From Gigantopelta aegis (Eukaryota; Mollusca; Gastropoda; Neomphalida; Peltospiridae): a DNA stretch of 64,000 nucleotides. The notes below the pieces were generated by a model that ran no database searches, was not told the origin of the DNA, and worked only from the letters and a program-made list of their open reading frames with translations. Shown here one piece after another: positions 1 to 11,513 of this stretch. Each line of letters opens with the position of its first letter. Position 1 is the stretch's first letter. The stretch covers positions 25,307 through 89,306 of the forward strand of contig NW_024533095.1 in NCBI RefSeq assembly GCF_016097555.1, in the 5' to 3' direction. Position numbers and translations under genes: made by a program.

Positions 1-562
1 TTATATATATAATGAAATCTTTCTATATTATACTTTATCAATAGATCTCCGATATTGATTACATTTTTCTCGTGTAATTTCCACAATGTATAAAGACTGA
101 AGTCTGATATAGACTGATAGAGGGAAGAGGGACAATGACCAAAATTAAGAGACAGGTCTTACTTGAGTTATAGTTTCAATAAAATATTGATGATCTAGGT
201 ATAGAGCATTCTGAATACTACATGTTGTTGTTATCAATGAGTCAACACTATTGTCCTATGAGGTTTATAAGTATATGTAACAACACTATGGATTTGTTGT
301 AAACCTGATCTTTGACTGTCTTTAATCTTTTGATTAATAACTGTGTCACAAAAGTGAGTGGAGAATGGCCTATTGTCTGTGCATGGACGTTGATGATGTC
401 TGCAAAGTCATGTGACCATCCTATCAATATCACATGATTAAACAAGACTTCAATATTATGACAATTCTTTTTAAACATCAACAATATGGCAAGAAAGAAG
501 GACAAAATTATAAACAATAAAATGTTTCTAGAAACAATTTATTCTGAGTTTGCAAATAGTAC

Positions 563-725
563 CTTCTGATAGCTGAGGTAACGAGATCTCAGAGCCAAAC
601 TACAATATAAAACATATTTCTTCGACATTGTACGCGTAACTTACTTCTTCCAGGAGAATTTCTAAGTCTAAATTGACTTCAATCAGCTCTTTAGCTTTCG
701 ATATCAACTCTTCATTACATGTCAT
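563..725 (-). CDS. Probable first two coding exons of a leftward gene running off the window
   Basis: On the minus strand an ATG at 725 opens 27 codons (645-725) that start MTCNEELISKAKEL and are rich in Glu and Leu, followed directly by a consensus GTAAGT donor. A second piece, 563-599, follows a TTGTAG acceptor and ends at an AAG/GTACTA donor. The short acidic helical sequence matches no family I recognise. Further exons would lie below 563, and I could not find them with confidence. The exon call rests on codon content and splice sites only. Confidence 0.3.
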
Positions 726-874
726 GACCACGTGCACTACATGTCACGGGGATGCTCCTTTCTTAACACACAGTAGATTTGTAACTGTTCTCATTTTTAT
801 TTTGTTTTTTCTTAAAAATTTTCAATAAAAAGGGGCACACAAATATATATCATATACATTGAGTACTTCCTTTC

Positions 875-3800
875 CTACAGGTCATTGTCCCGAATTGTAG
901 GCATTGTGACAGTGCTGTTGTATGTGATATTCTTTTTATGATAACTGCCAGATAACGAAAGATCTTCTCGTTGATAAAGCAACTCTGGAAGATATTGAGA
1001 TTCTCGTTGAATTTGTCGATGTTTATAGCACTTCCAGCATACAAGATAAGCACATATAAAGATAACAAGACCCATAGCTGGTAGATACACTAGAAACAGC
1101 TGGATATCAGTGACCAACGAAAGTAACCAAGGGTAAGTTTGGGTCTGTGTTTCATAGTATCGATATATTGTTAGCGTATTTATGATGATCATAATAAGAA
1201 AGATACCAGTGTCAATATTGTTATGTAATTGTTTGCGATAAGGTTGAGCCCAGGAGTGGATGGCAAGCATAAAAAGTAAGATGACTTCACTGACAATGTA
1301 TACTTCCATTCGTGCATTAATAAAAGCAAAGGTACCCATTAGCAATTGATCGATAGATGAAGTACAAACCGGCAAAATAACGAAACTTGTCTTTGAAACA
1401 GCCTTGAAAAGCATCTAAAAAAGGAGCAAAAAGTTCAATTTTGATGCAGAACCATCTTATTTTTGGCCAATTCAGTACACTTTCTGGTAGTAGCTGATAA
1501 CATAATGGGTGAAAGAATAGAACTAGTGTTGGCATGACTACCATTCCAACAAAAAATACTACAGATACCAAAGCATATGGCAAATGTTCTCTTCCCATGT
1601 AGTCAATATCACCCATACGAAAAACTCTTGGGTGTGATATGAATCGACTTCCTTGTCCACGTAACCAAGCTATATTAAGTATTTGATAACATGAAACACA
1701 ACATTGTGCATAGCAGAGAACCAGAAAGGCTGATAGCCATTGATGAGTGATGAGAATTTGTCAGTCGTGTTTTGAAGCATACTAACTGCAATTTGTAACA
1801 ACAGCTGCATCTCATAGTAAATACAAGTACAAGAACTAATATTAGAGCATATGTGAGAGTTAGGAACCTCAATGAAGCAATATGTAGGAAGTTTAACCCC
1901 TCGTGAAGGCAAAATGACAAAGATCAATTCTAAACATATCAAGGTTGAATGGACTGTATACGAGATGGATAATTTGTAATGCTATTGTCTGTGAGTTTGA
2001 CAATATAGCTACACCACCATTACCAGCCAATGAAAGTGAGTCTAGCATTTGTGCAAAGAGGACAAATCCGTTTAAGTAACCAGAAGTGAAATTAACTCGA
2101 AATATTATAGTGATTGTGAAGATGATTGTGATGGGAATTATTCTGACAGTATATAAAATAGTATGCCAAAATGACAATAAGTATTTGGTCCACAGTTGTA
2201 CCTGTAGGAATGATAATAAACAGAGTGATTGCTGATGCATTTTCCACATAAAATACCAGTTCTTTTCTGTTCCTGGCAAATGAGAGAGTCCAATTCTTCA
2301 GACGAGGGATTAGGAGGTAGTGTAATGTACATACGATCATGAAATTCAGCACATAGCCCAATGGACAAGTGCCAGTGACTAGATTTGCAGGTACTGCATC
2401 ATCAGAAGGTATATAGCCCACCCAATATCCTATATTAATAAATGCCTTGAAGTTCTTATTGTCACAAGCAAATATACCACTATAGGTCAAGTTCTTGCTA
2501 AGTACTGCACACTTACATATATTGTTCTCTAATATAAATCCTGGGGGACATTGTGAAAGACATACATTAACAGTAAAACTGACATTGTGAAATGTTTCAG
2601 TGTCCACATGTAGTTTACCTTCATCATTGGGTTGTCCTGTCAAAGTAACAATGAAATTTGAAGTGTGTGTCTCAGTAATTTGTAGTTGACCCGTTCTGTT
2701 TAATAAAAACAGTTCGTAGAAGAACAGTACTCAAATTATGACCAACTTCGTCTTGCATATCTGCTGGTAGAAGAAATGGTTTCCGGGAATGATGTAATCT
2801 GGTAGTCGTTTGGGTATGAATCTTGTGGCATCAGTGGCTACATTGTCTAAAAATGTTCCATTGACAAATGTGGAGTTACCGATGCAGTTAAAAAATCTTC
2901 TGGAGTTAACCTGGCAATACTATTAATATTGCAGAGTAGAGCACATGATAGTAATGATGTGACATATACAGGACATCCCTCTTTTGCTCTCAGCTCTGTT
3001 GCCTTCAAAAAACAAATGTAACATTGTTTGGCTCAAAGTCAAAATTTTCATAGATAAATTGAACAAAACAAAGACCAAAGTATCGTGATGCAACTTTGTC
3101 CACAGAATAGACGTATATGGCACCTCCTTTGTTGATAACATTATTGTTTTTGAAATGAAAGTGACATTATCACCAATATGGATAGCCGATAAACCAATAA
3201 GAGCTAAACCACTCCATAATTGGCTTTGTTGCCTGAAAATGAAATAAGTCCATTTTTTTACGACTCGTACACGTCCATTAAGAACATACAATGGAGTTCC
3301 TTTGTTGTTAATGAATTGCAAATCTTGCTTAAAAATAACAGTAAATATCTTGATATATATTATACCTGGCCAGAAGATCTTTTCTTGAAATCATCAATGT
3401 CATCATCATAAGAGCTGTTGTCAGTATCTGGTTTGATTTTATTATCAATAAACAGACAATTCAGGAATACTGGAGATGGCAATATATTTATAATACTGTT
3501 ACTGAATTCCATTGGTTCCAAATTACTGCAGGCTGCACCATAGCGAGCTTCATTACCTATCCACTGGCAACCCTCAAAGATAATGGTGTTTTTCGGGATC
3601 ATCTTCTCCACCTGAACTGGAAAAGAAGACCAATCCACCACCATAACCAGCAGAGTTGGAGTGGAGATGGTATCATTGATAAGGATATTGTTTTTTGTTG
3701 GTCTATACATGTCGAAGGGAAAGTAAAATCCTATATCTGCTCCTCCACCACCCAAATGATATGCTGTATTTTGAATGAAGGAAGAGTTAGAGAGGATGAT

Positions 3801-4815
3801 ATTGTTACATTTAGCAGTATCTTGGAAATGTAAATAAAAACCACCACCATAGCAATACATTCCGGCATGATTTGATGTAGCATTTATTCTCGTCAATTCA
3901 ATGCTATTGTTAAAAGCGTTACCTTTTAAGAATATACTAATACCGCCGCCAACCTTTTCCAATACCTCGGAAAACTATTCTTCCAATTTTACTTCTTTTA
4001 CCATTTTCTGGTATCAATCGTGTCACAATCGTTCCCCACAAATGTACAATCAGTTATCTTATACTGACTATGCGAGTTGTGGATGTTACTGGAGGGATCA
4101 CACCGACCATACCACATGGGTGAACAGTAAGAAAACATAATGTATATAGCATTACCACCAGAATACACATCTTTCTCTGCTTTAGGACCGTATTGTTAAC
4201 GAAGATGCAGTTGTCTATAACAACTAAACCATTACAATCAAACATGGCCATTGCTGTCCTATACTTTGACTGATTTCTACAGTAAGTATCTCAATATTAG
4301 TGCAGTTGACAATGTACAGAGCAGATCTGAATATCTGTGGAGGATCAGATACAGTTGTATTGAGGCTGGTACTCGTTGAAGTGAACCACAATTGAGTAGT
4401 GTCACATTGACAATGGATACATTTGACACATCAAGGAAGCTCAACCCATAGCCAGGGTGTCCTGTTGCTAGTTCTATTAGCTCACATTGGATGACAGTAG
4501 AGACATTAATTGAATGAAAAGCAATATTTTTCTTGTTCTTTATAGTTATGCTTTCATTGATGGATAGAGTTCTCTTCATAAAAAGGATGAGAGTGTTGTT
4601 AACTATCTTCTTCGCTATGTCACAATTAAAAGTTGAATTGCGCACATTGCAGTTGTCATGATTATTGTTGTTTAAATCATCTGTGATGCAAATGATTTGG
4701 TTCCACACTTCATTGATATCAGCTGCATTTGTTAAATTATTGTCGTCATGGCAATGAGAAATGGAACAGAACAGATCAACGTTAAAGATGACATTATGAA
4801 TGAAACTGCAAACTG
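875..4815 (-). CDS. Large beta-helix ectodomain plus multi-pass membrane protein, sponge-type
   Basis: The protein runs from about 4815 to a stop at 875-877, with little or no intron sequence. The N-terminal two thirds is extracellular-looking: many Asn glycosylation sites (NSTF, NVST, NDTIS) and repeated short strands typical of parallel beta-helix or Pmp-like folds, with motifs such as GLSFLDVSNVSI, YGGGFYLHF, GGGGADIGF and IGNEARYGAA. A Cys-rich stalk follows at 2100-2640 (CPPGFILENNICKC, then a GILCGKC motif). After it come roughly six or seven hydrophobic segments between 2280 and 1000 and a cytoplasmic tail ending TIRDNDL. A role as an adhesion or sensing receptor is inference; no ligand or pathway can be read. 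The frame breaks several times, as in other genes here. The exact start is unsure: an upstream ATG or signal peptide may lie beyond a short intron above 4815. Confidence 0.72.
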
Positions 4816-5049
4816 ATATACCACGGGCTCTAGGCCTTTATAAGGCATGCAGTTGATAACAACCATATATGTATACTAGTATTAAGGAGCAGTACTGCTA
4901 AGTATATTTTATTCAGTATATAATGTATTGTACTTTGTAAATGTGTTTTAATGAGAGCAGACAAAACTGTTATTCTATGTAGATTTGACGTAAGTACTAT
5001 TGCTATGACAACAGGACATGCCATGTGACCATATATTAACATGTACTCT

Positions 5050-6000
5050 GAATGGGTGATTGTGTTAGTAACAATCTATTCAGGATTATCAACTCTGAAA
5101 CTGAATTCTTATGTTGCAATTGCTCCCAAGACAAAACAACTGTTATTAGTGCTAGCCACTACAATACTTTTTGTGTCATTTAACTGTAATATATTAACCA
5201 CATAGGGAATTTACCTAAGATGTGTGATCATGGTTCTGGTTAACTAATATGGTCATTATAAGCACAGTCATTACATACGTAACTACTATTGATTAGGTAA
5301 TTGTTATACATTACAATGTATATCATCATCATACAAAGAAATGACATCATTTTACCAGTCATGTGCACGTCATCATCCTTCATTTTCAAGGGCCATATAT
5401 GCAACAATAAAGTTAAAGTAAAGAAATGGGAAGTAAGAAGGTTTATAGTATGGGGCACAACAATGAAGTATCAAAATACAGGAAGGATGGACTATGATAT
5501 AATGATAATAATTTGTATAAGCGAGTCAAACGCTATCTACATAATACATCATGTCCAGTATATAATAATGTATATATAAAATATGTGGTGCTATGCAACT
5601 CAGCAAAAATATTCTGTTGCCAATGTGATTGCCAATAGAAAGTGTTTGTCTACAATCTCGATTTAGTAGGAAGTCATATAGTTGTATTAACATGTATTTA
5701 TATGTATTGTATATTATGTGTTTTTGTTCATTGACATGGTATGTGTATTATATGGGTACATATGTTACATGTACGTGTGATAATTAGCTATTGGTATGCA
5801 TGTTTACAAAATAATAATGTATGTGTGTGTCTAGATATTTGTAGTGTGTAATGGCATTATTAATTGATATTGTTAAATTGTTTAATATTTTACTCTAAGT
5901 GTTACTGCAAGACACATAAGTACATTTACAAATTACAAAATACAATAATATATATCTTGGCATTAAACATTAAAAAAACACAAAGACAAAGATCAAATAC
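5050..6000. other. AT-rich intergenic DNA
   Basis: No coding signal or repeat was recognised between the beta-helix gene and the 3' end of the CARD gene. Open frames here are short and low in complexity. Confidence 0.6.
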
Positions 6001-6015
6001 TTCTGACTGTATCCT

Positions 6016-7569
6016 TCACAACAGTACCATGTGTGTTGCGAGCACTGAGAGTTCAAAATTCATTTTCCCACTGTTTCCAGACTCAAAAGAACGAACGGAA
6101 TTTTGATCTTCACCTGATGTCAAATCATCATTGCTTGATAAAGCTTTTAGAGGACCATCACGAGAGGAATCAGAAACCAGGGGAATGACGAGATGTACGA
6201 TTTGGACCATTAGATCTTGGCATCTGGTAGTCCTAATGGGCCATCCCGTGGTGATGATGTAAACAATTCGTATTTGACTACCTGGTATGCCCAAGGGTAA
6301 ATTTTTGGGACGAGAGGCATGATAAGATGATGGAGGTAGGCTTATCAAGGCTCAGATTGACGTTTTGATGGTAGTTATATTTTCCATCAGTATGGATATA
6401 GGGTTCTGTCCCCCGTCTCATAGCACCCTCCCCTGGTTGTACGTACATTGAGTAATTAGGGAAGTGAGTGGGTGTGGCTACTGGTAATGGTGTCCCCAAC
6501 CCCTTTACCCAATTGAAGCACGCTAATATAGGGACTCTAGTCGTTTAATGTTAATAGTCAATTTAGGTTTTCTTCAGTTAAACGATTTCTATCTTTCTTC
6601 CATTTTATCTTTGTCTTTTTTGACATCAATCAACTCTTTATCAAGACGTATATAAAGACTCTCTATTTCTTGTTGTCTTTTAAACCAAACTATCGTTTTC
6701 CATTCGAAGTTGTTGGTTCTCTTGTTTCAGACTTTGAATATGTCTTTCAATACTTTCTGTCAGAAACGTATCCTCTGGTGTTGTATGACTTCGCATTGGG
6801 GGATGTACTGGTTGTGCTTGTTGATTATTTTGGTACAACAAAAGGGGGGGACTGGAGGGAAAGGTCCCAGGTCAGGGTGTACATTTTCGTTAGGAGAATC
6901 ACCAATAACTGTAGTAATGCTTTCTTGTCTAGTGCCATCTTGATTAAAACCAGGAGGGAGGGACAGGAAGTGGACCTGCCTGGGGATCAATGTCGGAGCT
7001 AGTGGGGTGCCTCGTAGACTACTATCAAATGAAGTCTGAGATGTGTCACTAATTGGGTTACCTTGACGATTGTAGCCTTCAGGTAAAAGTAGGTAATTCC
7101 CCTGTTGTGTCTGAGGTATTGATTCGATCGTAAGAACCAAGATTTCTTGATTGATTGGAGTGAGGAGAAACTAAGGAACCATCAGTATCAGTTTGGGGGA
7201 TGTTACATGTAAAGAAGGAGGTGTGGTTGCAAATGACCCAGAAGAAGAAGAGGGAGAAGAGGTTGTAGGAGTGGATGATTTGGTTGAAGGGAGTGCACCT
7301 TTGGTTACTATAGCACCTACAAGTAGAAAGATAGTATCATGGAAGGTATTTTCTTTATATGTCAAACCCCATGTATAGATGTATGTACAAATGTACATGT
7401 ACATGTACAAATGAGTTACATGCCTACACGTGTGCATTAGTCAATGTAAAGAATGGAAGCCAAAACTTTACCTAATGTAATTAACCAAACAGACTAAAAA
7501 CAGATTGTGTTACAACACATGTACATTCATGTAACGCTCACAAACACACACACACACACAGAGGAGAAA

Positions 7570-7609
<40 letters not shown>

Positions 7610-9240
7610 ACCTGAATAGGGTGAGTTGCTGGCAGTAACAGGATGAACAATACCTAATAAAAAACAATATAAAATAAATTTACAATGGTTGGTAAATTTA
7701 GAGTTGTTTGAGACTCATTCCAACACCACATGTGGTATTAGGTAACTTAAATACCAACATAGGAGATGATTTAACTTATTATAACAATGTCAAACTACAA
7801 CCTTTGAGGTTAACAAATATGACATGGAGTATACAATGTGGTACATTGGACAGTTGTTATAAAGGACATAGTTATGTCTTTACTCACGTTGCTAGGGGAA
7901 ACCGTTTTGAGGGGAAGCCGCCTCAGTTATGGTAGAGATCTGAGCTCCTGGAAAGAAGGAAAAAGTCTTATGATCATTATGAGTAAATTCAAATAGTAAA
8001 AGTATAGTCTAGAAAGATACACAAATGCCACTCTAGCATGTGTGTATAATTTGTATAGTATTACTAATGAGTTATCACTTTTAATGTTATTGTTTTTGAA
8101 AGTATTTACATGTCAGGAGAGAAAGAAGAGAGAGAGAAAGAGAGAGAGAGAGAGGGGGGAGGGAGAGACAAGTAGGAGACCTCAAGATCGCAAAAGGTGT
8201 AAAATAATATAAACAGATCTATTTTCAAAACTCAAAAGTAATTTCATTATTGCACAGTTATATATGCTTAAGTTTCAGTGCCAATTACTACCATAGCTCT
8301 TAATAGATAAAGTATATTAGTAAGATAACAGACTCAGACATTAGGGTATTGACTTAAATGGTCATACATTAGTGTAATGGATCTCTAAAAAATGGCTATT
8401 ACCAAGTAAGGATAATGTAATGTCATAAATATGTTAGAACATAACTTACGCTTCATTGTTTTTAACTCAGCTTTCTTCTTGGCTAAAGCTTGATTGAGTA
8501 TTCGAACAATATGGATATGTACCTTCATGCGTTTTAAAGCACCAACAAATACATCATAGGATGCTCTCCTTTTCTCCCTTTGCGACTTTAATTACTTCAA
8601 TAAACGCGTTAGCCTTTTCAATACTGGTAACCTGAGCTTTAACTTGCTCACAGTCAGAATGGTCAAGAATGTCCTTTGCTTTGAAGCTGGCAAAGTATCG
8701 ACCAGGATCACCGAGCTGAGTGCTAATCTCCTCTATGTTCTCTTTTAAAACTTCAGTTTTTAGCCTTTCTAGTTCTCTCTCTGTGATCTGATCAGCCTCT
8801 TCTACTGCCATCATTAGTATTGTTGACCAGCGAAGCAATTCCGTCTCGGGTCAAATTTAAGTAGTTCTTGAAAAAAGATTTTTTAAGTGGTCGTAGAATA
8901 AACTATCCCTTTATAAATCTTTCTAGATTCCCAAAAAGAATACAAACAGACTGAAAACCCAAGTTCACTTTCTTTAAGTGTCTGTTTAATTAAATAGGCG
9001 TGTCTCTCCGTGGTAAAGTGCACTAGTGGGCTGGGTTTATCTTTGACCACACCCATCACAAATTCACGCGACAAGTAAGCAAGTGCTTCCGGCGAATATG
9101 TCGGCTCTTCTGTAATTTTTTTCACTTTTCGGGATGCCTTTTAACTCAACAGAACCTTGAGGTGATCCAGGAGACGGCTCTGTATGAATATCAAAAAATC
9201 GACCCTGTAAGGGAGGACGCTGGTCGTGTAAATATTCACA
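6016..9240 (-). CDS. CARD-domain protein with Pro/Ser-rich middle and C-terminal coiled coil
   Basis: Exon pieces from 9240 down to the stop at 6016 form one leftward gene. The first 100 or so residues are helical and unrecognised (ITEEPTYSPEALAYL, HFTTERHAYLIKQ, CILFGNLERFIKGY). A death-fold domain follows at about 8450-8770, with helices around NIEEISTQL, AKDILDHSDCEQV, TSIEKANAFIEVI and YDVFVGALKRM. The order and spacing of conserved hydrophobics fit a CARD: a D/E pair before helix 3, then a T..KA..FI pattern. The rest is disordered (Thr/Ser/Pro at 7140-7340, Pro/Gln at 6800-7130). A coiled coil at 6560-6770 (ESIERHIQSLKQENQQL, then EIESLYIRLDKEL) precedes a polar tail. CARD plus coiled coil suggests a signalling scaffold like CARD9/CARMA, but the order differs and no MAGUK part is seen. 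At least one frame break lies in an A-run near 9120, and the start codon is not resolved. Confidence 0.58.
7545..7608. repeat. CA then GA microsatellite
   Basis: A short CACACA tract is followed by about 30 bp of GAGAGA. It lies in an intron of the CARD gene. Confidence 0.9.
8105..8165. repeat. GA-rich microsatellite
   Basis: Imperfect GAGAGA tract ending in a G-rich run, within an intron of the CARD gene. Confidence 0.85.
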
Positions 9241-9305
9241 ACATCATTAATTAAATTCTCTTATCAGTTGTAAATAAATCTCGAGACGAGACAGTCGGGT
9301 TCAAA
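9241..9305. promoter_or_regulatory. Short shared region between CARD gene and VAV
   Basis: Only about 65 bp separates the leftward CARD-gene reading frame from the rightward VAV ATG at 9306. This implies a shared bidirectional promoter or promoters overlapping first exons. No TATA box is evident. The distance depends on the unresolved CARD-gene start. Confidence 0.4.
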
Positions 9306-11478
9306 ATGGCAACTATTGCTGATACTGTGGACTGGAGAGAAGCAAGACAATGGCTTATAGACAGTGGAGTCATTCCACCTACCCATCGTGTCACAAAACC
9401 AGATGTCAATCTTATTGATTTTGCTCGATCATTGCGTGATGGTGTCTTCCTCTGTTCTCTGTTAAATTGTTTGAGAGAGGGCTGTGTCGAATACACAGCA
9501 CGACCAGTTATGCAGGTATGATAGATTAGTTCAATTAAGTAATCTATTAAAATATAGTTGTTTGAAGACACTGTTTTAATGATTACCTGATATTGTTATA
9601 AGTAATGAACATATACTCCCTCAAATAGAAATGTATATTAAATACATGATCATTAAAATATTAAGACTTTCTATACATAACGAGTCTACTGTCAGTCAGT
9701 AGTCTGATACACTAATTAGGAAGTGGAATGAATGGATTCAGTATTCATTTCCCATTGAACAGGGTTCATTAGTGACCTTCCATTTCCTGGTGTTTTCTTA
9801 GTCCACATACAATTCATGGTAATACATGTTTGATACATGTTATAAAATTGATGTCAACAAATTTGAGTTTGGTTGCCCTGAATATTATGCTACTGTACAA
9901 CAGCATACACTCTTTATTATATAATTTATATTACATTACTCTGTAAATTGTCATAAATTTATTCTCTGTTTATTTAAAGCAGCTGTCACTAACTGGCTTT
10001 TGTCTATAATAACTAGAATCTGTTTTTAATTCATTTATATAATCGTTGCATTACACATTAAAAGCCATGGACACTTTGCATTAAATAATTACATGATTTG
10101 ATTTTTGGAAGTCAAAAAAATCAAAATCAGTTATAGATAAGAATTCTAATAGGACTTTGACAGCCATCAAGAGACAGCATTACCTCAGAGAGATGATTGA
10201 TGGCAATAATAGTTTTTTGTCAATCTTTTGCTATCAAGCAATGCCCATTTTATTTCCAATTAAAGTCTGTGTGCTTGCTTGTGTCAGGGCTGAGTCTGTG
10301 GTCCTTCAAAGGTTGAGTTAACATTAAGAAAAAGGCATTGGATATTAAGTAATGTCTACATTTGAAGCTAAATTTAACCCCTTCACTCAGTTCAACATTA
10401 TCATGGTAACTGTTGCTTTTGATCTGAGTGTAGCAATATTCTTAGTTTCAAATCTCTTGAATGGACAATGTCCTACTGTTTTAATTGTATATATTGTACA
10501 TGATTTATAACCACTCCCTTTATAATTGACCAAAGGGACAGACGTTAAATTTATTTTATAGCACGCATGTAATTTAAATTTATAACGGCAATGGTTACTT
10601 AATTTTGTCCTTCCAATTTATTTGTTGATATTGTTCAAACACATATACTTATTATATGATGTAGTCATGTGGAAACACCAAGTGTTGTGGGAAGCCATCT
10701 TTTAACTGGTTATTTGGCACTCACTAAGTTTTAAATGGCAAATTCATTAACTAATGATCATAATTATTTAGAGAAAGCTAATTTTAGATGCCTTCTTTCT
10801 CACTTGCTTACATTCTACATTTGCTGTCCACACCTAATCCACACCTATTACCATACACTTCATCCTTCCAAGTTTGTAGCTGGTTGTCAATCAAAGAGCT
10901 GGTTGTCATAGTGGGCATAGCTCTCTTTGTCTCAATTGTCAGATTAAGTATCATATTATAACATTTGATGCTCTGCTATTTTTTAGTAAATCACAATTGC
11001 TTGCTATTAATATCACATGTACATTAATGTACATGTTCAATGTTTTATTAATTCCAGCTGCTGTATGTATATATAGTTCCCTCATAGCTATGCTAATGTT
11101 AGCAGCTGGCCTATTGACTATTATATCATTTGAGTGTGTTGGGAGTAGCTAAGATATGTATTCAAATGTCTTAAGTGTTACATCGACATGACTGTAGTTG
11201 TGATTGTGTTAGAGCTGTTCTTAGAATGACATCGTATCTGTTACTGGTCTATGGATTAAATGACATGTATGTGGGAATGATATATGAATGTTAGGTATTG
11301 TATGTAATATATGGATCATCTAAGTGGACACATTGAGTATTTGCCTTGTAGAGTATTTTACTACTAGTTAATGGTACTGGAGATAATTTAATGATATTAC
11401 TATACTCACATCTATGTAAATCTTATTATGGATATTTTACTACTGCTAATTGGTTCTCTCTCTCTGTGTCTCTGTCTC

Positions 11479-11513
<35 letters not shown>

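Noticed and set aside
248-517. Small hydrophobic-start protein on the minus strand
   Set aside because: The signal-like start is followed by sequence without recognisable pattern and no splice or conservation evidence.
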